Below, piece by piece: positions 1 to 6,625 of a stretch of 9,961 bases of DNA (position 1 is the stretch's first letter; each line of letters starts with the position of its first letter). The notes under the pieces are model-generated. The model saw nothing but the letters and a program-made list of their open reading frames with translations. It was not told the DNA's origin and ran no database searches. The stretch covers positions 1 through 9,961 of the forward strand of contig CANLCA010000059.1 of assembly GCA_947487925.1 (NCBI GenBank), given 5' to 3'. The position numbers and the translations under genes were made by a program. This DNA comes from Verrucomicrobiales bacterium. GTDB taxonomy: Bacteria; Verrucomicrobiota; Verrucomicrobiia; Limisphaerales; F1-80-MAGS106.

Positions 1-401
1 ACTTGTTTCGAATGCTGATCCATACGGTCAGTGGGATCGGCCCAAAAATCGCGCTAAATGTGCTGAGCGGCATGAGCGTGAAGGCCTTTCGTGGCGCCGT
101 GTCCGAAAGCAATGTGAAAGCACTCTCCAGCATCTCGGGTGTTGGGAAAAAAACCGCCGAACGGATTGTGGTCGAATTGAAAGACAAAATAGGGAGCTCA
201 GGCGCTTGGGAGGCGAGCAGCGCGCAGCGAGCCATCCCGGACCCCGAGAGACGGCTCATCGATGCGGCACTCGCCCTGTTGGCACTCGGGCTCAAGCACC
301 CCGAGGCACAGGAATCCGTCAAAGCATCCCAAGCTCTGCTCGGCCCACAAGCCACGGTGGAGGAACTCGTCAGAGCGTCGCTCAAGAAAGGGAAGTCCTG
401 A
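1..401 (+). CDS. ruvA: RuvA, Holliday junction branch migration subunit (5' truncated)
   Basis: This is the C-terminal two thirds of RuvA; the N-terminal OB-fold lies before the window. The reading frame is open from the first bases, and the TTG at 3-5 is an internal Leu codon rather than a start, because family members continue upstream of this L-F-R-x-L-I segment. Two helix-hairpin-helix motifs are visible: V-S-G-I-G-P-K-I-A-L (about codons 9-18 of the visible part) and I-S-G-V-G-K-K-T-A-E-R-I (about 44-55), followed by a variable linker and the small helical domain III (L-I-D-A-A-L-A-L-L-A-L-G) that contacts RuvB. RuvA tetramers hold the four-way DNA junction while RuvB drives branch migration in recombinational repair. 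The stop TGA at 399-401 is followed by one base and the GTG start of the acyltransferase gene, so the two are probably cotranscribed. ruvB is not in the window. Confidence 0.96.
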   Translation, partial: LFRMLIHTVSGIGPKIALNVLSGMSVKAFRGAVSESNVKALSSISGVGKKTAERIVVELKDKIGSSGAWEASSAQRAIPDPERRLIDAALALLALGLKHPEAQESVKASQALLGPQATVEELVRASLKKGKS

Positions 402-402
402 A

Positions 403-1104
403 GTGACAGGCGCTCATCGAGAGTCGAGAAAATCCTCGACACCCGTGGTCCCTCACTCCCCTCGATGGCACCAGCGTGTAGTGGCGGCATGCTTGTTTGT
501 TCTCGAGCGAATGCTCACATGGAGCCTCCAATTTGATTGGGAGGATCACAGCGAATTGTCGGACCGCCCGGCGGATCGCCCGATTATCTACTGTATCTGG
601 CATAATCGTCTCGCCTTGTCCATGTATCTGCACCGAAAGCACGTCCGCAGAAACTTTCCCAACCCAAACCTCGCCGCCCTCGTCAGCGCCAGTAAGGATG
701 GGGCGCTCCTTGCCGCCATTCTTGAAAGTTTCCGCGTCCAACCTGTTCGCGGCTCCAGCAGTCGCCGAGGCCACCAAGCTGTGCTCGAACTCCTCTCATG
801 GAGCCGTAAAGGCTACGACCTCGCGATCACTCCGGATGGTCCTCGCGGCCCTAAATACACCGTCCAGGACGGTATCTTGAGCCTTTCTCAACTCACAGGC
901 CACCCCATTATCCCGGTGGTTTATTCCTGTTCGAGGAAAATCACACTCAGAAGCTGGGACCAATTCCAAATTCCCTTGCCGTTTTCCCGTTGCCGGATCC
1001 ATTTAGGCAAGCCAATCATCGTCCCCATCGACGCCTCCGAAAAAGACCGAACTGCACTCCGAGAAACGGTGCGCCAAGCCATGCTGTCCATCACGAAGGA
1101 TTGA
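403..1104 (+). CDS. Lysophospholipid acyltransferase family protein (DUF374 type)
   Basis: A 233-residue protein, GTG start. The frame stays open upstream to an ATG at 262, but that part lies inside ruvA and encodes a biased, unconserved sequence. The GTG at 403 is preceded by an AAGGGAAG purine tract at 388-395, seven bases away, and sits right after the ruvA stop, so translation is probably coupled. Visible DUF374 motifs are I-W-H-N-R-L (residues 65-70), S-A-S-K-D-G (95-100), R-G-S-S-S-R-R-G (116-123) and T-P-D-G-P-R-G-P (143-150), followed by the hydrophobic T-G-H-P-I-I-P-V-V stretch (165-173). A hydrophobic segment near 26-40 could anchor it at the inner face of the membrane. The family is related to the PlsC/LpxL acyltransferases and is thought to add acyl chains to phospholipid or lipid A precursors; the substrate cannot be read from sequence. 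Length is normal for the family. Confidence 0.9.
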   Translation: MTGAHRESRKSSTPVVPHSPRWHQRVVAACLFVLERMLTWSLQFDWEDHSELSDRPADRPIIYCIWHNRLALSMYLHRKHVRRNFPNPNLAALVSASKDGALLAAILESFRVQPVRGSSSRRGHQAVLELLSWSRKGYDLAITPDGPRGPKYTVQDGILSLSQLTGHPIIPVVYSCSRKITLRSWDQFQIPLPFSRCRIHLGKPIIVPIDASEKDRTALRETVRQAMLSITKD

Positions 1105-1187
1105 CCATTCAGTGGGCTCTGAAATCTCCCCAGCTATCGTTGATCCAGACCTCAGCCGTCGGTTGAATTTTGGGTTCCAAGTGGGTT

Positions 1188-3050
1188 TCACCTCTTGACC
1201 GCTCGGTAATAGCGCTGTGCCATTCCCGAACCCTGCAAATCCACCACCCTCACCTTGGAGCCTCGAACGCCGCTTGTGAAGATGGGTGTCCATACTTCAA
1301 GGTCCCCGGATGCCTCCACGGAAACCCCGAACACTTCCTCGCCTGTCAAATCAAACTCGATCCGTCCTGTGACAGCCCGTGAAACAGCCCCCAAACGAAG
1401 CGGAGCTACCACCCCCGTGACTCGCAATGTCCAGTTCCGCGTTCGTTTCAACAACCCTTGGGGATCATTTCGAACCAAAGGAGTGCGGTCCGAAACCGTC
1501 AATTGAACCGCGTGATCCCCGTTCCCAACATCGTCCGCGAGCAAGGTCAACCGGAGGGCGTCACCCGAGGGAATGGGTCTCCCATTCAGAGTCCAATCCG
1601 TTTGTAATGAGTGCGTCGCTGGTTTCAGCAGGAATGCCTCAAAGCTTGCGGCACTTCCTCCATTCAATGAAACCAGGCCAGCTCGGGGCAAAAGTCCATC
1701 GATCGGATCAACCAGGCGATAAGTTCTCACCACGTGGGACTCTTCGCAGACCTCGCAAAACGGTTTCCCAAGACTATTCATTAGGCAATCCAGCTTGGGG
1801 CGATACCAGCCCACACTGTTAAAATGTGCTCCTTCAAACAACCCCACGACTGCCGAAAATTGACTCGTCTCCTGGGTAGGGATAGGGGTGCTGTCCAGAA
1901 TCCAACTCTTCCATTTGATCAAGTTGCGGTGAGTCTCTTTCGTCGTATTGGGTTCCTCCGTGTCCGGGAAACCAGGGAATGGAGCGTCGTACTCGTCCCC
2001 AAGTCCCGCGAAGGAGTGGCCCACCTCATGAACTAGAATCTCAGCCGCCGCGCTGTCAACCGACGCAATCGCTGGCGATCCTCCTGATCCTCCGTAGGCG
2101 GAGTCATTGACGATCATCAAAGCCAAATCGTAGTCGGGCAAATATCGAGCCAATAAGGCCTGTACTTTCCCAACACCCGCACTGTAGTCGTCATTCAAAT
2201 CGTTCGGTGGAATGGTCAATAAACGACCGATCCCATAACTGTCGAAAGTGCTGTTGAAATAGGTGTCTCTGGAAGTTTGTGTCGATGGGTGATCCGAGCC
2301 GGATTCCGCCGAAGCCACCTCAATCAAGAACACGTTGCAATAACTCCGATACTCCTTCCAGGGCGCCGTATTGAGCAGATACTCTGTCATCTTCTTGGCA
2401 TCCTCCTCGAACCGCGACAATTGAAAGCCTTGATAACCCTCCGAAAGCACGACGATGTTGATGCGGTTTGTGTTGGATCCATGGTTGATGATTTGCTTGA
2501 AAACAGGCTGGCTTAAGGCTGACGCCTGAACCCTGGGTGAGGTCGTTGTCTGAACCCCTTCCAGCAAAAACTCTCCGATCACTTCGCCCCCAAAACCGTT
2601 TGCTCCTTCCACCCTTGCCAATTGCCTTCGCAAATGGACGCGAGCCGCTCCAGGTTGGCATGGGAGGCGAACAGTGAACTCCCGTCGAATGTCTCGGACG
2701 GGCCGTCGCACCAGCATCCCCGGCTTGGTGATATCCAAATGCTCGATGGATGCCTCGAGCGTGTCCTCAACCACCCCAGTGTGGATGACACCGCCGTTAA
2801 AATCCTGGATCTCAAAATGAATTCCTCGTGGCAAGGGGGTCCTTGGTTCCTTGAGCCGACCCGGTGTTCGCACGGCTTCCACTAATCTAAACCGAGTCCC
2901 GTCGTCGTCCCGCCGCAGCCGAAGAAAAAGGATTTCAGCATCCGACGGCGCAGCCGCTTCTGCGGCCATCCCTCCGGTGCAGGAAAGGCCCAAAAATAAA
3001 GCCAGAAGTATTCTGCAGCATCGATGGATGAGCATGAATTGTCGAAACAC
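1188..3050 (-). CDS. Secreted M64-family (IgA peptidase-like) zinc metallopeptidase
   Basis: A 620-residue protein from the GTG at 3050, or 615 from the ATG at 3035; the ATG places the basic end of the signal peptide better, and neither has a clear ribosome binding site. The signal sequence is about residues 8-32 (I-L-L-A-L-F-L-G-L core, A-A-E-A cleavage region). An N-terminal beta domain (about 38-170) precedes the M64 catalytic domain (about 195-450), with N-I-V-V-L-S-E-G-Y at 198-206 and the zinc site H-E-V-G-H-S-F-A-G-L-G-D-E-Y at 341-354. H341, H345 and probably D352 bind zinc and E342 is the catalytic base, by analogy with the family. The cysteines at 422, 432 and 435 match the C-L-M and P-F-C-x-x-C pattern that follows. 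An Ig-like part and the terminal S-G-D-L-E-V-W domain (about 552-620) resemble secreted verrucomicrobial proteins. It probably digests protein outside the cytoplasm; the substrate is unknown. Confidence 0.9.
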   Translation of the reverse strand: MFRQFMLIHRCCRILLALFLGLSCTGGMAAEAAAPSDAEILFLRLRRDDDGTRFRLVEAVRTPGRLKEPRTPLPRGIHFEIQDFNGGVIHTGVVEDTLEASIEHLDITKPGMLVRRPVRDIRREFTVRLPCQPGAARVHLRRQLARVEGANGFGGEVIGEFLLEGVQTTTSPRVQASALSQPVFKQIINHGSNTNRINIVVLSEGYQGFQLSRFEEDAKKMTEYLLNTAPWKEYRSYCNVFLIEVASAESGSDHPSTQTSRDTYFNSTFDSYGIGRLLTIPPNDLNDDYSAGVGKVQALLARYLPDYDLALMIVNDSAYGGSGGSPAIASVDSAAAEILVHEVGHSFAGLGDEYDAPFPGFPDTEEPNTTKETHRNLIKWKSWILDSTPIPTQETSQFSAVVGLFEGAHFNSVGWYRPKLDCLMNSLGKPFCEVCEESHVVRTYRLVDPIDGLLPRAGLVSLNGGSAASFEAFLLKPATHSLQTDWTLNGRPIPSGDALRLTLLADDVGNGDHAVQLTVSDRTPLVRNDPQGLLKRTRNWTLRVTGVVAPLRLGAVSRAVTGRIEFDLTGEEVFGVSVEASGDLEVWTPIFTSGVRGSKVRVVDLQGSGMAQRYYRAVKR

Positions 3051-3250
3051 AGGCTCACGTTACGAGTTTTAAAACGTTTCGCAAACCAAGAACCGCGGTG
3101 ATTCGTCCGGCTCCTCCACGCCCCCAGCGCACCAACTTTTCCCCAGAGTTCACCGGGATCTGCGTCCCTCCTTCCTTCTCATTTTCCGGGATGATCCCGC
3201 GACGAATCCTGGTTGATGTTTCCCACAGAATCAGGAGTTCTCATGTGAGG

Positions 3251-4456
3251 TCAATTGTTCCCAAGAATCTTCACCTCAAAAGCTCGTTCGATCGTCCATA
3301 CAATGGCCAACAACGCGATTATGGTCGACCCTCCATTCAAGGTCAGCCGTTGGTATCCCCAAGTTTTTCGAATCAAAAAAGCAACCGGCAAAAACAAACA
3401 GACGATAGCCATCTGGCCCGCCTCGACGCCCGCGTTAAAGGTCACCAAAGCGGTCGCAACCGACTCTCTCTCGAGTTCCATATCCTCCAACACGCTGGCG
3501 AATCCAAACCCGTGCACGAGACCAAACCCAAAGGCGACGCACCACCCGCGTTCGCGGAAAATGGGGCGCAGATTATTCAATGCGGCCAACACGACCGAAG
3601 CAGCGATGGTGGTCTCGACCCAACGCGATGGCAGCCGTGCCCATCCCAGCACGCCGATCCCCAAGGTGATGGAGTGGGCAATCGTAAACGCAGTCACCAC
3701 TTTCACCACATGCAGCAACGCCGGACGGAACCGGTCGACACCTTCCCACTTTCCTTCCGCCCTTCTCTCAACCACCGAGGGCAGCAACAAGGCCAGGAGG
3801 AAAAGGACGTGATCGTAACCCGTCCAGATGTGCCAGACTCCGTTCTTGAAAAAGGACCACGCCTGCTGCCAAGGGCCCATGGAAGAAAGATCAAACTCAT
3901 GACAGTCGCTCTTGGGAGACAGCACCGCGGTTGCCGACTGCCCCCGATGTTCAAGCGTCACAAATCCCTGATGCAACGGATCCAAGTCGACGAACGCCCG
4001 ATAACAAACCCGCAACCGCCCAGGGGGAGTCGAAAAATCCACAGCAATCTTTAAAGCGGCGTAAGTCGAGTCCGACAAATGGCTCACCGCGACCTCTTCC
4101 ACGCGCAGTTCATAGGGCTTGCCATCAGCCTCAACCTCAAAATGAGTGATCGCAAAGGCTTTGACCACCCGTTCACGAGCCTGCAACTCACCCCAGGTGA
4201 TCACTCCATCGTTGTTCTCGTCCAAACCCACTGCCAAATCGAGATCCGTCAAGCCAAGGTCCCACTGCCCGCGCCCGGATGTTCCCTCCACAGCCAGCTT
4301 CACGAATCCATCGCTCGATCGATGGGCCAAACATCGGGACGAAAATGAAAGGAGGATTAGCAGCAGCCACAGCAGCTTGGCCGATCCTCCAGAAACAGCG
4401 GGCGACGGCGCCCAGGGGGATCGGTCTACTCTAACTTCATTAGGCCTCGTTCCCAT
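3251..4456 (-). CDS. HupE/UreJ-like membrane protein with periplasmic EF-hand loop
   Basis: A 401-residue membrane protein starting at ATG 4456, with a GAGG ribosome binding site about seven bases upstream. A hydrophobic signal segment (about 27-40) leads to a roughly 155-residue soluble N-terminal domain starting A-H-R-S-S-D-G. It contains a complete EF-hand-type loop at 79-90 (D-E-N-N-D-G-V-I-T-W-G-E). The C-terminal half (about 203-395) has six or so membrane spans with HupE/UreJ signatures: W-T-G-Y-D-H-V-L-F-L-L (211-221), F-T-I-A-H-S-I-T-L (257-265), G-L-V-H-G-F-G-F-A (312-320) and F-N-A-G-V-E-A-G-Q (340-348). The repeated intramembrane histidines suit metal handling; classical HupE/UreJ proteins are nickel permeases, but no hydrogenase or urease gene is near, so the metal is unknown. 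It follows the lipoprotein gene by 77 bases and precedes the M64 gene by about 200, so the three may be one transcription unit. Confidence 0.88.
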   Translation of the reverse strand: MGTRPNEVRVDRSPWAPSPAVSGGSAKLLWLLLILLSFSSRCLAHRSSDGFVKLAVEGTSGRGQWDLGLTDLDLAVGLDENNDGVITWGELQARERVVKAFAITHFEVEADGKPYELRVEEVAVSHLSDSTYAALKIAVDFSTPPGRLRVCYRAFVDLDPLHQGFVTLEHRGQSATAVLSPKSDCHEFDLSSMGPWQQAWSFFKNGVWHIWTGYDHVLFLLALLLPSVVERRAEGKWEGVDRFRPALLHVVKVVTAFTIAHSITLGIGVLGWARLPSRWVETTIAASVVLAALNNLRPIFRERGWCVAFGFGLVHGFGFASVLEDMELERESVATALVTFNAGVEAGQMAIVCLFLPVAFLIRKTWGYQRLTLNGGSTIIALLAIVWTIERAFEVKILGNN

Positions 4457-4533
4457 CCTCTTTCCTCAAAGTCCCAGTCCCACTGTTTTCCATTGTCAAC
4501 CAACCGAATCCCGATGGCACCGATCTGGCGACC

Positions 4534-5007
4534 TCATTCCTCACGGACTTCATCGCCTACGCGACCCTCTCCTGCTCGGAGGTCGGCAGCTATGACCGAA
4601 TCCATGGCCGGACCGGTCAACAAGGCCTCGCCAACTTTTTGCCCCTGCCTGTAGAGACTGACCCGGCTTCCGGGCTCAGGCAGCTTGCGAAGGGAGTAAT
4701 CGATCACGATGTAATTCAACGATGCGTTCACAGAAACCACTCGGCCGCGCTTCACCTGGACCGGAGCCGAGTTCGGAGGGGAAGCGGGTCGTTTTGCCGT
4801 GGGCGGATCTTGGCGAACGGTGCCAGGTTCCTGCCTCGGTGTTGGTTGCTTGGGCTTCTGTCGCTTCGTCCCTGAAGGCACGTAGCCAAACACAGGTTGA
4901 TCCTCAGGCATCTCGGACTTGGATGACTTGCATCCACCGCAGACCCAGCAAATCAACATTAACAACCCAAAAACAAGACGTACGCGATGGAAAGTTCGTG
5001 GAGTCAT
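4534..5007 (-). CDS. Small proline-rich lipoprotein, unknown function
   Basis: A 157-residue protein from ATG 5007, with no clear ribosome binding site. The N-terminus is a lipoprotein signal: basic residues, a hydrophobic stretch (about 11-22) and a V-C-G-G-C box with C26 as the probable lipidated cysteine; cysteine at the -3 position is unusual, so the site is likely rather than certain. Residues 40-85 form a low-complexity P/K/R/Q/T linker that could cross the periplasm or peptidoglycan. The C-terminal 70 residues (about 88-155: G-R-V-V-S-V-N-A-S-L-N-Y-I-V-I-D ... G-S-R-V-S-L-Y-R-Q-G ... A-D-L-R-A-G-E-G-R-V-G-D-E-V) make a compact beta-rich domain resembling small domains seen in many verrucomicrobial lipoproteins and in FlgT-type proteins; this is from memory of the pattern, not a search. 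It is the first gene of the minus-strand group and no specific function can be given. Confidence 0.75.
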   Translation of the reverse strand: MTPRTFHRVRLVFGLLMLICWVCGGCKSSKSEMPEDQPVFGYVPSGTKRQKPKQPTPRQEPGTVRQDPPTAKRPASPPNSAPVQVKRGRVVSVNASLNYIVIDYSLRKLPEPGSRVSLYRQGQKVGEALLTGPAMDSVIAADLRAGEGRVGDEVREE

Positions 5008-5513
5008 GCTGGATCGTCAACTACCTGTTCGACTTGAACCGTCGTCCCTGCGAACCGTTCGGTCGGTCGAAGGGATCAGCATGCGATGTCCAAGCTTCGG
5101 GATCAAGTCGGTTTCGAAAATCTTTCCAGGACGACGGAGGCCCGACCCTAGCGGGCATCCAGGATCCATTCGTGCTCGTGGAAGTTCCATCCGAAAATCA
5201 TTGGTTCGTGCCCGCGCTTTCTCACGGGGCCTTCGCATGATGACGGGCTTAAACCCTGTCTTGAGTCAGGGGGAGAGCGCGTCATTAGAAACCTCAAAGC
5301 AACGCCATGGGCCTGGTATCACTCGGCCTTGCCTACCCCTGGCATGCATCCGTCAAAATCATCATTTGACGCGCCTCGAATGATCCACCCCTTGATTTTG
5401 CACTCGCCACGAAGACGCGCTTGCTCTACACCACAATCACGTCGGTTTGGGTAAACCAGAACGCGGTACCCTGACGAGCCAGCGCCGATAAGATCCGAGC
5501 GCAATTGTTCACC
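5008..5513. other. Non-coding spacer between divergent genes
   Basis: These 506 bases separate the divergently read lipoprotein gene and purS, so promoters for both must lie here or nearby. I found no convincing coding frame, tRNA or rRNA. The short ORFs on either strand are arginine-, serine- and proline-rich with no recognisable pattern. Structures seen are an inverted repeat at 5351-5371 (own entry), an imperfect palindrome at 5254-5271 (CCCTG and CAGGG arms) and a 5-bp hairpin at 5444-5457 (GGTTT, GGGT, AAACC). None is followed by a T-run, so they do not look like intrinsic terminators. No known riboswitch motif was recognised. Confidence 0.6.
5351..5371. promoter_or_regulatory. Inverted repeat, possible operator upstream of purS
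   Basis: Perfect 7-bp arms CGTCAAA (5351-5357) and TTTGACG (5365-5371) flank a 7-base spacer, so half-site centres are 14 bp apart. The site lies about 143 bases upstream of the purS ATG. The geometry could suit a dimeric regulator or an RNA hairpin. It does not match the E. coli PurR operator or the Bacillus PurBox as I know them, so a link to purine control is only suggested by position. The right arm TTTGACG also contains a -35-like TTGAC, without a good -10 at the usual spacing. Confidence 0.3.
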
Positions 5514-5759
5514 ATGAAAGCAAGAGTTACCATCACCCCAAAACGTGCTGTCCTCGACCCTCAGGGCAAGGCGGTCCAAAATGCCCTGGAACATATGGGC
5601 TATTCCGGCATCGCTGCTGTGCATGTGGGTAAATACCTCGAAATCGAATTCGCTTCGGGTGACACCCCTCAGATTCGTCAAAAACTTGACGAAGCATGCC
5701 GAAGGATCTTGAGCAACCCGGTCATCGAAGATTACAGCCTCGTCATCGATGAGTCTTAA
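5514..5759 (+). CDS. purS: PurS, FGAM synthase small subunit
   Basis: An 81-residue protein, the usual PurS length. The ATG at 5514 is chosen over the in-frame TTG at 5505 because family members begin at the M-K-A-R-V-T-I-T-P-K-type strand. The motif sequence (L-D-P-Q-G-K-A-V-Q-N-A-L, then a strand around K-Y-L-E-I-E-F and helix L-D-E-A-C-R-R-I-L-S-N-P-V-I-E-D-Y) is typical. PurS is a small alpha/beta dimer that bridges PurL and PurQ in the three-part FGAM synthase, which converts FGAR, ATP and glutamine to FGAM in purine synthesis in the cytoplasm. purQ starts 54 bases downstream, and the two are probably cotranscribed. No Shine-Dalgarno sequence precedes it. The presence of PurS implies a separate short PurL, which is not in this window. 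Confidence 0.94.
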   Translation: MKARVTITPKRAVLDPQGKAVQNALEHMGYSGIAAVHVGKYLEIEFASGDTPQIRQKLDEACRRILSNPVIEDYSLVIDES

Positions 5760-5813
5760 ATTCCGTTTTCCAATTCCCTAGACACGCTTCCATCCGGCAG
5801 ATCTGATCAATCT

Positions 5814-6512
5814 ATGAACTTCGCCGTTCTACAGTTCCCAGCCTCCAACTGCGACCAGGATTGCCTCCACGCGGCGCGTTCACTCGGGCACAGCGCCTCG
5901 CTGATCTGGCATAAAGAGAGTGCCCTTGGCGCGGCCGATGCCGTGATCATCCCCGGCGGCTTCAGCTACGGGGATTACCTCCGGTGCGGCGCCATCGCCC
6001 GCTTCAGCCCCGTGATGCAGGCCGTTCAGCAATTCGCCTCCCAAGGCGGTCTGGTGTTGGGTATTTGCAACGGCTTCCAAATCCTTTGCGAAGCCGGAAT
6101 GCTCCCCGGAGCCCTCGTGCGGAACCGATCCCTCCAGTTTCGATGCGAACAGGTTTTCTTGAAAACCCTCGCCCATGATTCTCCATTTACTTGCCAGATT
6201 CCGACGAATCGATTGCTCCGCATTCCCGTCGCCCATGGTGATGGATGTTACTTCGCCGACGGCCCCGAGCTGGAGGACCTCAAGTCGCACAACCAGATTC
6301 TCTGGCAATACTGCACCGCCCACGGCGACGTTATCGACGACGCCAACCCCAATGGTTCGCTCCTGAACATCGCGGGGATTTGTAACCGCAACCGCAATGT
6401 GGCCGGGTTAATGCCCCACCCTGACCGCGCCTGCGAATCCATGCTCGGGAGCACGGATGGTCGCACCATTTTCGAAAGCCTCACCGTTTCTTTTCTCAAG
6501 AAAGCCGCCTGA
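5814..6512 (+). CDS. purQ: PurQ, FGAM synthase glutaminase subunit
   Basis: A 232-residue class I glutamine amidotransferase, full length from ATG 5814. It releases ammonia from glutamine and passes it to PurL for FGAM formation. Visible motifs: F-P-A-S-N-C-D-Q-D near the N-terminus, I-P-G-G-F-S-Y-G-D-Y-L-R-C-G-A (45-60), the nucleophile elbow G-I-C-N-G-F-Q with C85, P-V-A-H-G-D-G (138-144), and the C-terminal M-P-H-P-D-R-A (200-206) with catalytic H202. The third triad residue is normally Glu two residues after the His (P-H-P-E-R); here it is D204, a conservative but notable change. The gene ends 113 bases before the stop of the convergent redoxin gene. There is no clear ribosome binding site; translation after purS may rely on proximity. 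No purL follows. Confidence 0.95.
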   Translation: MNFAVLQFPASNCDQDCLHAARSLGHSASLIWHKESALGAADAVIIPGGFSYGDYLRCGAIARFSPVMQAVQQFASQGGLVLGICNGFQILCEAGMLPGALVRNRSLQFRCEQVFLKTLAHDSPFTCQIPTNRLLRIPVAHGDGCYFADGPELEDLKSHNQILWQYCTAHGDVIDDANPNGSLLNIAGICNRNRNVAGLMPHPDRACESMLGSTDGRTIFESLTVSFLKKAA

Positions 6513-6625
6513 TACCGCCCTCAGAGCGCTGGAATTGCAGATCTCTTGGGCGAACATTAAACGGCACAGCAATCATTCGAAGCTTGCTTGCAGGCCTGTT
6601 CAACGGCCGAAAGCACCGGTGTTTT

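Noticed and set aside
262..402. Upstream ATG at 262 as the acyltransferase start
   Set aside because: It would overlap ruvA by 140 bases with unconserved sequence; the GTG at 403 has a ribosome binding site and the normal family length.
1108..1123. TTCAG-TGGGCT-CTGAA hairpin as terminator after the acyltransferase gene
   Set aside because: Only five pairs and no T-run after it; could be chance.
3187..3199. CGGGA-TGA-TCCCG hairpin as terminator of the HupE-like gene
   Set aside because: It is not followed by a T-run on the minus strand and has only five pairs.
3098..4054. 318-codon plus-strand frame opposite the HupE-like gene
   Set aside because: Low-complexity, charged and proline-rich, while the opposite strand encodes a clear membrane protein with family motifs.
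5025..5050. tRNA-like GGTTCAAG segment on the minus strand
   Set aside because: The flanking bases do not form a T-arm or acceptor stem; no cloverleaf could be drawn.
5319..5681. 120-codon minus-strand frame overlapping purS
   Set aside because: It overlaps most of purS, shows no recognisable domain and has no supporting start signals.
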